From the NCBI GenBank assembly GCA_016458225.1, contig JAEMGR010000012.1:1-64000 (forward strand): a DNA stretch of 64,000 nt, given 5' to 3'. The translations under genes were made by a program, and so were the position numbers. Position 1 is the stretch's first letter; each line of letters starts with the position of its first letter. This stretch comes from Myxococcaceae bacterium JPH2. GTDB taxonomy: Bacteria; Myxococcota; Myxococcia; Myxococcales; Myxococcaceae. Positions 33,633-41,389 of this stretch are shown here, piece after piece. Under the pieces are notes generated by a model. That model saw only the letters and a list, made by a program, of their open reading frames with translations, was not told the origin of the DNA and made no database searches.

Positions 33633-34358
33633 ATGAGATTCCGAACCCTCGTCGTGTTGGGGTGGTGCCTGCCCCTCGTGGCGCTCGCGGAGGATCGCGT
33701 CGCGAGCGCGCGCCAGCGTCAGCTTCCCGCCGTTCGCCAGGCGTTCGCCGAGGCCGGGGTGGCCTGGCCGCCCGGAGAGCTGTACCTGCGCGCGCTCAAG
33801 GCGGAGCGGCAGCTGGAGGTCTGGGCGGGCCCCAAGGGCAAGCCGCTCCAGCGCGTGAAGACGTTCCCCTTCTGCGCGGCCTCGGGTGAGCTGGGGCCGA
33901 AGCGCGAGGAGGGCGACCTCCAGGTTCCCGAGGGCTTCTACACCATCGACCTGTTCAATCCGCGCAGCCAGTTCCACCTGTCCATGCGGGTCAGCTACCC
34001 CAACGCGTTGGATCGGCTGGTGGGACGCCCTCGGCTCGGTGGCAACATCTTCGTGCACGGCGACTGCGTCAGCATCGGGTGCATCGCCATCCAGGACGCG
34101 CCCATCGAGGCGCTGTACGTCATGGTCACCGAGGCGCGCGCCCACATGGGCAAGGACGTCCCCATCCACGTCTTCCCGCGCCAGCTCGATGCGGCGGGAA
34201 TGGACGCCCTCTCCAGGCTCCCCGATGTCACGCCCGAGCAACAGGCCTTCTGGCGCAGCCTCCAGCCCGCGTGGACCCTCTTCGAGCAGACGCACCGCCC
34301 ACCCGCGACCTCGGTCGACACCCGCGCCCGCCGATACATCGTCCGGCGGGGTTTGTAG
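33633..34358 (+). CDS. secreted L,D-transpeptidase family protein (YafK/DpaA-like)
   Basis: ATG 33633 gives 241 residues with a signal peptide (MRFRTLVVLGWCLPLVALA). The YkuD catalytic motif appears as FVHGDCVSIGCIAI, with the nucleophile Cys in the SIGC part and the His in HGD. This version matches the YafK (LdtF/DpaA) branch better than the Ybi-type SxGCxR. DpaA releases lipoprotein Lpp from peptidoglycan in E. coli, so a cell-wall editing role is likely. GDLQVPEGFYTIDLFNPRSQFHLSM is the typical lead-in. The Shine-Dalgarno is weak. Its neighbours are unrelated. Confidence 0.87.
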   Translation: MRFRTLVVLGWCLPLVALAEDRVASARQRQLPAVRQAFAEAGVAWPPGELYLRALKAERQLEVWAGPKGKPLQRVKTFPFCAASGELGPKREEGDLQVPEGFYTIDLFNPRSQFHLSMRVSYPNALDRLVGRPRLGGNIFVHGDCVSIGCIAIQDAPIEALYVMVTEARAHMGKDVPIHVFPRQLDAAGMDALSRLPDVTPEQQAFWRSLQPAWTLFEQTHRPPATSVDTRARRYIVRRGL

Positions 34359-34495
34359 GAATTGCTCTGAAGTCAACATAAGCAGATGTGTCCCGCATTG
34401 GACCCGGAGGGGCGGGCGCACGGAGCGGGATGTCCCTGGTAGAACCGTGTCCCGGCACCGGCGCTTGGGCCGGTCACGCCGAGGGACATGCGCGC

Positions 34496-35962
34496 ATGGA
34501 GACTTCCGCGTCGAGGCTCGTGTTTCAGTCCACCACGGAGCTGGCGGCCGCCGTTCGCGAGCGGCGGGTGACAGCGGTGGAGGTGCTGGAGGCGCATCTG
34601 GCGCAGGCGGCGGCGCACAACCCGGCGCTCAACGCCGTCGTCACGCGCGACGAAGCAGCGGCTCGGCAGCGCGCGGTGGAGGCGGACGCGGCGCTCGCGC
34701 GAGGTGAGTCCTGGGGGCCGCTGCACGGCGTCCCCATCACCGTGAAGGATGCCTTCTCCACGGCGGGCCTTCGCACCACGGCGAGCTTCCCGCCGCTCTC
34801 TGGCTACGTGCCCACCGAGGACGCCACGGCGGTGGCGCGGCTCAAGCGGGCGGGCGCCATCATCTGGGGCAAGACGAACCTGCCGCTCCTGGCGGGCGAC
34901 TACCAGACGCAGAGCCCGCTGTTCGGCCGCACGCAGAATCCCCACGACCTGGAGCGCACGCCGGGAGGCTCCAGCGGAGGCTCGGCGGCGGCGGTGGCCT
35001 CGGGCTTCACGCCGTTCGAGTTGGGCAGCGACCTGGGCGGTTCCATTCGCATCCCCGCGCATTTCTGTGGCCTCTTCGGGTTGAAGCCCACCGAGCACCG
35101 TGTCTCCAACGCGGGCCACATCCCGGACCTGCCCGGTGGGCCGCGCACGGTGCGGCACATGGCGTGCTCGGGGCCGCTGGCGCGCACCGTGGCGGACTTG
35201 CGGCTGGTGCTCTCTGTCATCGAAGGGCCGGACGCGCGCAACCTGGAGGTGCCGCCGCTCACGCCGCTCGCTCCGCCGAAGCCGCGCGCGGTGTCCTCGC
35301 TGCGCATCGCGTGGCTGGAGGACTTCGGAGGCGTGGTGCCGTGCCGCGAGTCGCGCGCGGCGCTCGCTCGCTTCGTCGCCGAGCTGTCCGCGCAAGGCGC
35401 CACCGTGGAGCGTGTCTCGCCCCCCGCGTTCGACTTCCACGAGGCCTGGTCCACCTGGGGCGAGCTGGAGGGCGCCGAGGTGGGCGCGCCGCTGCCCCTG
35501 TGGCACCGGCTGCGCTTCCAGCTCCAGTTCCTCGCCATGGCGGGGAAGGACCCCTTGGCGCGAGCCATCGCCCGGGGCGCGCGCTCGGACATGGCGCACT
35601 ACATGGCCATCCTCGAGCGGCGCGAGGCGCTCGTCGCGAGCCTGGAGCGGTTCCTCTCGGGATGGGACGCGTGGCTCGTGCCTGTGACGACGGGCCCTGC
35701 GATTCCTCACACGCGGCCCGGCGAGTGGGTGCGCGTGGACGGCGAGCCCCGCGCGTACCTGTCCTCCTTGGGGGCCTACACCAGCGTGTTCAACCTCACC
35801 GGCAATCCCGTCGTCGTGCTCCCGGTGGGGCGCACGCAGGCGGGCCTTCCCCTGGGCGCGCAGCTCGTGGGCCGGCGCTGGGAGGATGGGGCGTTGCTCG
35901 ACGTGGCGGAGGCGGTGGCGCCCCTGGGCGGCGGCTTCGTGCGCCCTGCCCGGTACGCCTAG
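34496..35962 (+). CDS. amidase (amidase-signature family)
   Basis: ATG 34496, with GAGGGA upstream, gives 488 residues. The Ser-cisSer-Lys triad is visible: Lys in ITVKDAFSTAG, cis-Ser in GGSSGGSAAAVASG, and nucleophile Ser in GSDLGGSIRIPAHFCGLFGLKPT. Family members hydrolyse amides or transfer ammonia (as GatA does). No gatB or gatC is nearby, and the length and TRTVADL-like segment fit a stand-alone amidase acting on small or xenobiotic amides. There is no signal peptide, so it is cytoplasmic. Its 3' end overlaps that of the convergent acetyltransferase gene by 4 bp. Confidence 0.92.
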   Translation: METSASRLVFQSTTELAAAVRERRVTAVEVLEAHLAQAAAHNPALNAVVTRDEAAARQRAVEADAALARGESWGPLHGVPITVKDAFSTAGLRTTASFPPLSGYVPTEDATAVARLKRAGAIIWGKTNLPLLAGDYQTQSPLFGRTQNPHDLERTPGGSSGGSAAAVASGFTPFELGSDLGGSIRIPAHFCGLFGLKPTEHRVSNAGHIPDLPGGPRTVRHMACSGPLARTVADLRLVLSVIEGPDARNLEVPPLTPLAPPKPRAVSSLRIAWLEDFGGVVPCRESRAALARFVAELSAQGATVERVSPPAFDFHEAWSTWGELEGAEVGAPLPLWHRLRFQLQFLAMAGKDPLARAIARGARSDMAHYMAILERREALVASLERFLSGWDAWLVPVTTGPAIPHTRPGEWVRVDGEPRAYLSSLGAYTSVFNLTGNPVVVLPVGRTQAGLPLGAQLVGRRWEDGALLDVAEAVAPLGGGFVRPARYA

Positions 35963-36420
35963 CGCGCGGGGCGGCGCATCTCGATGTGCGGGATGCCGTC
36001 CTCGTCGTAGACGTCGCCCTCGGCGTGGAAGCCGCGGCGCTCATAGAAGCCCTGCAGGTAGTGCTGCGCGGAGATGCGGGTGTCCACTCCGGGGAAGCGC
36101 GCGTCGAGGAACGCCAGGGCCTGGGCCGTCAGCGGCGCGGCGAGTCCCTGGCCTCGGGCTTCAGGCGCGACGACGACGCGGCCGAGGCTCGCCTCCCGGA
36201 ACTTGAGCCCCGGCGGCAGCACCCGCAGGTACGCCACGAGCGCGGGACGGGGGAGTGTCGTGTCCCAGCCAAGGAGGTGATGACTGTCGGGGTCCAACCC
36301 ATCCGGGTCCAGGTAGATCGAACGCTGCTCCACGACGAACACCCGCGAGCGGAGCGCGAGCACGTCGTACAGCGCATCGACGGTCAGCTCCGAGAACGTC
36401 TTCCATTGCCAGCGCACCAT
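35959..36420 (-). CDS. GNAT-family acetyltransferase (ElaA-like)
   Basis: ATG 36420 gives 153 residues (MVRWQWKTFSELTVDALYDVLALRSRVFVVEQRSIYLDPDGLD in parts), the typical ElaA opening with its ExxxFVVEQ and DxxDxxxxHL pattern. LGRVVVAPEARGQGLAAPL is the acetyl-CoA-binding Q/R-x-x-G-x-G/A loop. FYERRGFHAEGDVYDEDGIPH is the usual ending. ElaA proteins have no firmly known substrate. The gene lies just downstream of the ECF sigma gene on the same strand and overlaps the convergent amidase gene by 4 bp. Confidence 0.88.
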   Translation of the reverse strand: MVRWQWKTFSELTVDALYDVLALRSRVFVVEQRSIYLDPDGLDPDSHHLLGWDTTLPRPALVAYLRVLPPGLKFREASLGRVVVAPEARGQGLAAPLTAQALAFLDARFPGVDTRISAQHYLQGFYERRGFHAEGDVYDEDGIPHIEMRRPAR

Positions 36421-36445
36421 GCGCTGGAGCGTAGCAGTCACCGCG

Positions 36446-37717
36446 TCAGGTCTCGCGGCTCGCGTCGAGCACCTCGCGCAGCCGCTCTTCCAGGTACCTC
36501 CGCTCGGGCTGCGTGCGCACGAGCGCCAGCGCGCGTTGGTACGCGGCCGCGGCTTCCTTCCATCGCTCCAAGCGGCGCAGCAGGTCCGCGCGCGCCGCGG
36601 GCAGCAGGTGATAGCCCTCCAGCCGGCCGCTGGCCTCCAGGTCGTCCACCAGCGCGAGCCCCTGATCCGGTCCGCGCGCCATGGCCACGGCCGCGGCGCG
36701 ATTCAGCTCCACCACCGGCCCCGGGGCAATGACGCACAGGCGGCCGTAAAGCGCGACAATCTGTTCCCAGTCGGTCTCCTGCGCGCTCGGGGCCTGCGCG
36801 TGCAGCGCGGCGATGGCCGCCTGGAGCGCGTAGGGACCGCACGCGCCCAGGGAGAGCGCTATGTCGAGCTGCTCCAACCCCTCGTTCAGCTCCGCGCGGT
36901 CCCATCGCGAGCGGTCCTGGTGGTCCAGCAAGATGAGTCCGCCGTCGGGGGCCACCCGCGCATGGCGCCGCGCGTGGTGGAGCAGCATGAGGGCCAGGAG
37001 CGAGGCCACCTCCGCGTCGCGCGGCATCAGCTCTCGCGCCAGTCGCCCCAGGCGCAGCGCTTCCGCGCACAGGTCCACGCGCAGGAGCTCCGGGCCCTCC
37101 GTCGCCGCGTAGCCCTCGGAGAAGACGAGGTAGAGCGTGTGCAGGACTCCGAGCGTGCGCTCGGCCAGCATCTCCTCGTCCGGGATGATGTACGGGATGC
37201 GCGCGTCGCGAATCTTGCGCTGCGCGCGCACCAGGCGCTGCCCCAGCGTGGCGGAGGGGATGAGGAACGCGCGGGCAATCTCGTCGGTGGTGAGTCCGCA
37301 CAGCGTGCGCAGCGCGAGCGCCACCTGCGCCTCGCTGGAGAGCGCCGGGTGGCAGCAGGTGAAGAGCAGACGGAGCGTGTCGTCCGCCGTGTCTGACCAG
37401 CCCCGCTCATCCGGAGACGTGGCGGCATCCTGCTCCACCTGCGCCGCGACCTCCAGCGCGTCCACTCGCGCGTCGAGCCGCTCGCCGCGTCGCAGGCGAT
37501 CCACCGCCTTGTTGCGCGCAGCGCGCATCAGCCACGCCTTGGGCTCTCGGGGCGTGCCCTCCCGGGGCCACTGCACCAGCGCGTCGGCGAACGCCTCCTG
37601 CACCACTTCTTCCGCCGCCAGGAAGTCTCCGCCCAGCACGCGGATGACCGTGGCCACGATGCGGCCATGGTGCTCGCGATAGACGCGGTCGAGGTGAGAG
37701 GAGGGGGAGAGGTCCAT
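36446..37717 (-). CDS. ECF sigma factor with C-terminal TPR-like domain (ECF42 type)
   Basis: The 423-residue protein has region 2 (HHGRIVATVIRVLGGDFLAAEEVVQEAFADAL in parts; AWLMRAARNKAVDRLRR) and region 4 (LTTDEIARAFLIPSATLGQRLVRAQRKI). The C-terminal 230 residues (YLVFSEGYAATEG, LARELMPRDAEVASLLALMLLHHARR, VELNRAAAVAMA) form the helical TPR-like extension of the ECF42 group, which is thought to control activity in place of an anti-sigma factor. The group is almost always next to a DGPF/YCII gene, as here (37769-38131, 51 bp upstream, same strand). The start could also be GTG 37720. Confidence 0.92.
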   Translation of the reverse strand: MDLSPSSHLDRVYREHHGRIVATVIRVLGGDFLAAEEVVQEAFADALVQWPREGTPREPKAWLMRAARNKAVDRLRRGERLDARVDALEVAAQVEQDAATSPDERGWSDTADDTLRLLFTCCHPALSSEAQVALALRTLCGLTTDEIARAFLIPSATLGQRLVRAQRKIRDARIPYIIPDEEMLAERTLGVLHTLYLVFSEGYAATEGPELLRVDLCAEALRLGRLARELMPRDAEVASLLALMLLHHARRHARVAPDGGLILLDHQDRSRWDRAELNEGLEQLDIALSLGACGPYALQAAIAALHAQAPSAQETDWEQIVALYGRLCVIAPGPVVELNRAAAVAMARGPDQGLALVDDLEASGRLEGYHLLPAARADLLRRLERWKEAAAAYQRALALVRTQPERRYLEERLREVLDASRET

Positions 37718-37768
37718 CACGCGCGGGCGCCGGCCCCGGGAGCACCTGCTCCCGAGGTCCGGGGCACT

Positions 37769-38131
37769 TCAGTCCGGCATGTTCGCGTACTCGGCCACCG
37801 GGCGGACCTCGATACTTCCGGCCCGAGCGCCGGGGATGCGCGAGGCGATGGCCACGGCCTCGTCGATGTTCTTGGCATCCACCAGGTAGAAGCCGCCGAG
37901 CTGCTCACGCGTCTCCGCGAACGGGCCGTCCGTGGTCAGCCGCTTGCCGTCGCGGATGCGCACCGTGGTGGCCGTCGCCGTGGGCTGGAGGCCGTGGCCC
38001 GCGATGTAGTTGCCGCTGTTCTTGAGCGAGGCCGTGAACGCGCCGTACTCGGCCAGGAGCTGGTCGGCCTCCTTGGGGGGAAGCTCCATCCAGCCCTTCT
38101 CGTTCTCGTAGATCATCAGCAGGTACTTCAT
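37769..38131 (-). CDS. YCII/DGPF-domain protein, ECF42 partner
   Basis: ATG 38131 gives 120 residues. MKYLLMIYENEKGW, the signature TTDGPFAETREQLGGFYLVDAKNIDEA and the YCII-like fold identify the DGPF family, small ferredoxin-like dimers of unclear enzymatic role. They are regulated by, and co-encoded with, ECF42 sigma factors. Expression is probably from a promoter in 38132-38282, recognised by the partner sigma. Confidence 0.92.
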   Translation of the reverse strand: MKYLLMIYENEKGWMELPPKEADQLLAEYGAFTASLKNSGNYIAGHGLQPTATATTVRIRDGKRLTTDGPFAETREQLGGFYLVDAKNIDEAVAIASRIPGARAGSIEVRPVAEYANMPD

Positions 38132-38282
38132 GGTCGTGCTCTCGTAGGCCAGGTGGGGAGTGAAGTCTCCCCACCCAGAGGTCGAACGGCCAGCCTGATT
38201 TTCGACTGGCATTTCACGGCGCATTTCGACCCGGCCCGAGAGTGTGACCCGGAGACGACCGGCTCCAGGTCACTGCCCTGCT

Positions 38283-39683
38283 TCAGCCCTGGAATCGGGC
38301 GAGGAAGACGTCGAGCACGCCGACGTTGCCCTGGCTCTGGAAGACGTTGCCGTAGAAGTAGCCGAAGCCCGTGTACTGGCCGGCCACGCTCACGTCACCC
38401 GAGGGCCCCACGCCCAGGCGGGCCTCGAACCCGGCGTTATCGCTGACGAAGGGCAGGCCCCACAGCAGGGTGCCGGCGCTGTCGAACCTCGCGACGTAGC
38501 GCTTGAAGTCGCCCTCGTTCTCGATGGGACCTGCGCCCAGGTCGATGTAGCCCGTGTACTCGCCGCTCGTGGCGATGTTGCCCTCCGCGTCCAGCGCGAC
38601 CTGCACGCCATGCTGCGTGCCGAATGTGTCCGTGAACTGACGGCCCCACACGCCGTGGCCGGTGCTGTCCACCTTCACGAGGAAGGCGTCCGACGCCGAC
38701 TGCGCGCTCAGGCTCACCGTGTCCACCCCGAGCGTCCCCGCGAAACCACCCGTGAGCACGATGTTGCCCGCCGCGTCCGCGACCACGCCGTGGGCCACCT
38801 GATCCGCCGCGTCACCGAAGTGCCGGCCCCACATGAGGCCGCCGGTGGCGTTGTAGCGCGCGACGAACGCGTCCTGCCCGCCGTGGCTGTTCATCCCGTT
38901 GGCGCCCAGGTTCGTCGAGCCGCTGAAGCCGCCCGCCAGCACCGTGCGCCCCGCTCCGTCGATGGCCACGCCCACCGCGCTCGCGAAGGCGCCGCCGTTG
39001 GTCGTCTCGAAGCGCTTGCTCCACACGTGGTTGCCCGCGCTGTCCAGGCGCGCCACGAACACGCCCCACTGGCCGGTGGTCGTCAGCGGACCGCCGCCGA
39101 AGTTCAGCGTGCCCTGGAAGCGGCCGGCGAGCGCCACGCCGGAGCCGTTGCTCGCCACGGCGAGGCTCGGGTTCTCCACATAGGCGCCCGGGAACGCGCT
39201 GCTCCACACGCACTGCCCCGCGGCGTCCAGCTTCGCCACGAACGCGCTGCCGCTGCCCCGCGCGAGCGGCCCGCAGCCAAAGTCCGGCGTGCCGTAGTAG
39301 TTGCCCGCGATGAAGAGATTGCCGGCCGAGTCGAACGCGATGCGACGCGTGTAGTCCACGAAGCCGAAGTCATCGTCATCGATGCCAGGAATGGCTCGGC
39401 TCCATACGGCCGCGCCCGTGCTGTCGTACTTGGCCAGATAGAGATTGAAGTAGTAGCCCCCGAGCGGCAGCGCGCCAGTGCCCAGGTTGAAGGCCCCGCC
39501 CGTGTACTGCCCCACCACGGCGGTGTTGCCCGCGCCATCCACCGCGACGTCCTCGGAGAACTGCTGCGAACCGTCACCGAAGCTCTGACTCCAGAGGTGA
39601 TCGCCGGGTGTCGCGTATGCCCCGCCCGCCGCAAGACCCACCGAAACCGCCGCCACGACACTCAGCTTCTTTTGCCACTGCAT
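38283..39683 (-). CDS. secreted beta-propeller (SBBP-repeat) protein
   Basis: ATG 39683, preceded by GGAGT at 7 bases, gives 466 residues with a signal peptide (MQWQKKLSVVAAVSVGLAAGGAYA). The rest is made of about seven to eight repeats of 50-60 residues, each with a core like GNxxVxGxFxGxxxLGxGxL followed by DAFVAxxxxTGxxxWSRxF. This is the SBBP beta-propeller layout common in myxobacterial surface proteins. No catalytic motif is seen. It is likely a surface-exposed binding or scaffold protein. The TonB-like gene lies 130 bp upstream on the same strand. Confidence 0.82.
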   Translation of the reverse strand: MQWQKKLSVVAAVSVGLAAGGAYATPGDHLWSQSFGDGSQQFSEDVAVDGAGNTAVVGQYTGGAFNLGTGALPLGGYYFNLYLAKYDSTGAAVWSRAIPGIDDDDFGFVDYTRRIAFDSAGNLFIAGNYYGTPDFGCGPLARGSGSAFVAKLDAAGQCVWSSAFPGAYVENPSLAVASNGSGVALAGRFQGTLNFGGGPLTTTGQWGVFVARLDSAGNHVWSKRFETTNGGAFASAVGVAIDGAGRTVLAGGFSGSTNLGANGMNSHGGQDAFVARYNATGGLMWGRHFGDAADQVAHGVVADAAGNIVLTGGFAGTLGVDTVSLSAQSASDAFLVKVDSTGHGVWGRQFTDTFGTQHGVQVALDAEGNIATSGEYTGYIDLGAGPIENEGDFKRYVARFDSAGTLLWGLPFVSDNAGFEARLGVGPSGDVSVAGQYTGFGYFYGNVFQSQGNVGVLDVFLARFQG

Positions 39684-39813
39684 TGTGGGGACTCCTTCTC
39701 GAATGGATGACGCTCGGGCGCGCGCGAATCCCTTGCACGCCTCGAGCGCGCGCATCGGTAACATGAGCGCCTGACGAAGAGCACCGCGATTCGTGTTGCG
39801 ACCGCGTGACGAA

Positions 39814-41085
39814 TCAATAGACACGCAGCAAGCGCGGACGCACGACGAAGTGGGGATTGCGCACGTCGATGACGTCGACCTCGCCGGTGGTCTCCTCGAA
39901 GCGGCCCGCGAGCACGCCCGCGACCGCCGCTGCCGCGACGTACCAGGCATCCTGGCCGCGCATCTTCTTGAGCTTGCGAAAGTACGAGACGCGGCCCTCC
40001 ACTTCCCAGACGCTGCGGATTCCCTCGGGGCGGATGCCCGGTGCGTCCGAGGGCGGCGCCCCCAAGGCTTTCAGCGAGGGGGACACCGAGTTCAAGACAT
40101 ACGCGTCGAAGGACTTGTTGCCGCTGGGGATGAGCACCGTGGCGTCGCGCAGGGTGCCATCGGGGCCTTGGAGCAGTTCGAGCGTGACGGTGAGGCTCGT
40201 CTTGGCGACGCCATCCGCGAAGCGTTGCAGCTCCTCACCGGCCTGGATGTGGCGGCGCAGGCTGTTGAGGTTGGGGTTGTCCTTACCTCGCGCGGCGAGC
40301 AGCTCCCCGGGCGAGGGAGGCGCCGCGGCGGACATTCTTCCCGGCGCGCCGTTCTCGCCGAAGGCCTTGGCTCGCTCCGCCCAGTGTTGGAGCAGCGAGA
40401 CCGCGATCTTCGGCGTGTCGAACAGCGGCGGCTCCGCCATCTGCTTCTCCAGCGAGGCGCGGATCCGCCCGAAGTAGGGATGGATGCGGCCGGTCTCCAC
40501 GCGGTCCTGGGCAATGCGCTCCTCGACGAAGGTCCTCACGCGCGAGCTGACCCGTTCGTGCTCCTGCGCCGCGAGCACCGCGGGGGTCAGGCTGGGATCA
40601 TCGGGGTAGAGGGTCCGGCCGCGCGGCACGTCGCTGGCGCTCGGGGTGAGTCCTCCGAGGGGGGCCTGCGAGGGCGTGAGGTGCGGCGGCAGCGACCCGG
40701 GCAACTGGGCTCGGGGCGTGTCCACGCGGGGCGTTCCGCGCGGCGGCGGTGCGGAGGCGACAGGGGGCGGTGTCCCGGGGGAGGCAGCCGTCCCGCCGTG
40801 CGCCGTGGCGTGGCTGGAGGCGGGAGGGCGGGAGCGCGGCCCGTGTCCGGAAAGGGGAGGGCGGGCTGAGTCGCTGTCTTCGGGCGCTGTCGTGGCGGGC
40901 TTCGGGGAATCCGGGATGGCGTCTGTCTTCGAGGCGACGTCCATCCAGAGCGGAGGGGGCTTGGGCGGCGAGGGCGCGAGCGAAGGCGGCTGCGCCGGCG
41001 TCACGTTCCAGAGGAGCGCCAGGAGCAGGGCGTGAATGACGAGCGAGACCAGGACGGCCCGCTCGAGGCGTCGGAGGCGCCGCAT
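39814..41085 (-). CDS. TonB-like energy transducer/periplasmic protein
   Basis: ATG 41085, with GGAAGGG upstream, gives 423 residues. The N-terminal span VLVSLVIHALLLALLW with its SxxxH (here SLVIHALLL) is the TonB/ExbD-type anchor. A Pro-rich segment (about residues 30-140) spans the periplasm. The C-terminal part SLTVTLELLQGPDGTLRDATVLIPSGNKSFDAYVLNSV is a TonB C-terminal fold with its VxxxV(x)SSGxxxLDxxAL-like pattern. No exbB or exbD gene is nearby. It could serve an orphan TonB-dependent receptor or the adjacent beta-propeller protein. Confidence 0.8.
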   Translation of the reverse strand: MRRLRRLERAVLVSLVIHALLLALLWNVTPAQPPSLAPSPPKPPPLWMDVASKTDAIPDSPKPATTAPEDSDSARPPLSGHGPRSRPPASSHATAHGGTAASPGTPPPVASAPPPRGTPRVDTPRAQLPGSLPPHLTPSQAPLGGLTPSASDVPRGRTLYPDDPSLTPAVLAAQEHERVSSRVRTFVEERIAQDRVETGRIHPYFGRIRASLEKQMAEPPLFDTPKIAVSLLQHWAERAKAFGENGAPGRMSAAAPPSPGELLAARGKDNPNLNSLRRHIQAGEELQRFADGVAKTSLTVTLELLQGPDGTLRDATVLIPSGNKSFDAYVLNSVSPSLKALGAPPSDAPGIRPEGIRSVWEVEGRVSYFRKLKKMRGQDAWYVAAAAVAGVLAGRFEETTGEVDVIDVRNPHFVVRPRLLRVY

Positions 41086-41389
41086 GGGGTGACCCTTCCA
41101 GAAAGGAGGCCGTCGCTCAACCGGTGTCACGCATTCATCCTTGCGCTCGCGCCACCTGTCCGAGAGATGGCAGGACGCTGCAGGTGGCTCGACGCCAGCC
41201 GAGACTCCTGCTGTGCTGCCGCGCGCTTTCCATGTCTCGTTTCCTCACCCTTCGATGGAGCCCCGAGAGGGCGCAGGCGCCGGGCCGCGCGAGGGATTGC
41301 GCCCGGTGGCGCGTGCCCGAGGTCCGCATGGACGTCGCGGCGCGCCTGTTCTTCACGGGGTGGACTCGGGGCTCGGTGTGGGGGATTCG
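41086..41389. other. divergent gene-free region
   Basis: These 304 bases lie between the TonB-like gene (minus strand) and the kinase-less TPR receptor gene (plus strand). I looked on the plus strand for a remnant of a kinase domain (HRD, DFG, APE) and found none. No repeat or convincing promoter was seen. Confidence 0.5.

Noticed and set aside
41086-41389. Remnant kinase domain before the kinase-less receptor
   Set aside because: No HRD, DFG or glycine-loop motif appears in any plus-strand frame here.
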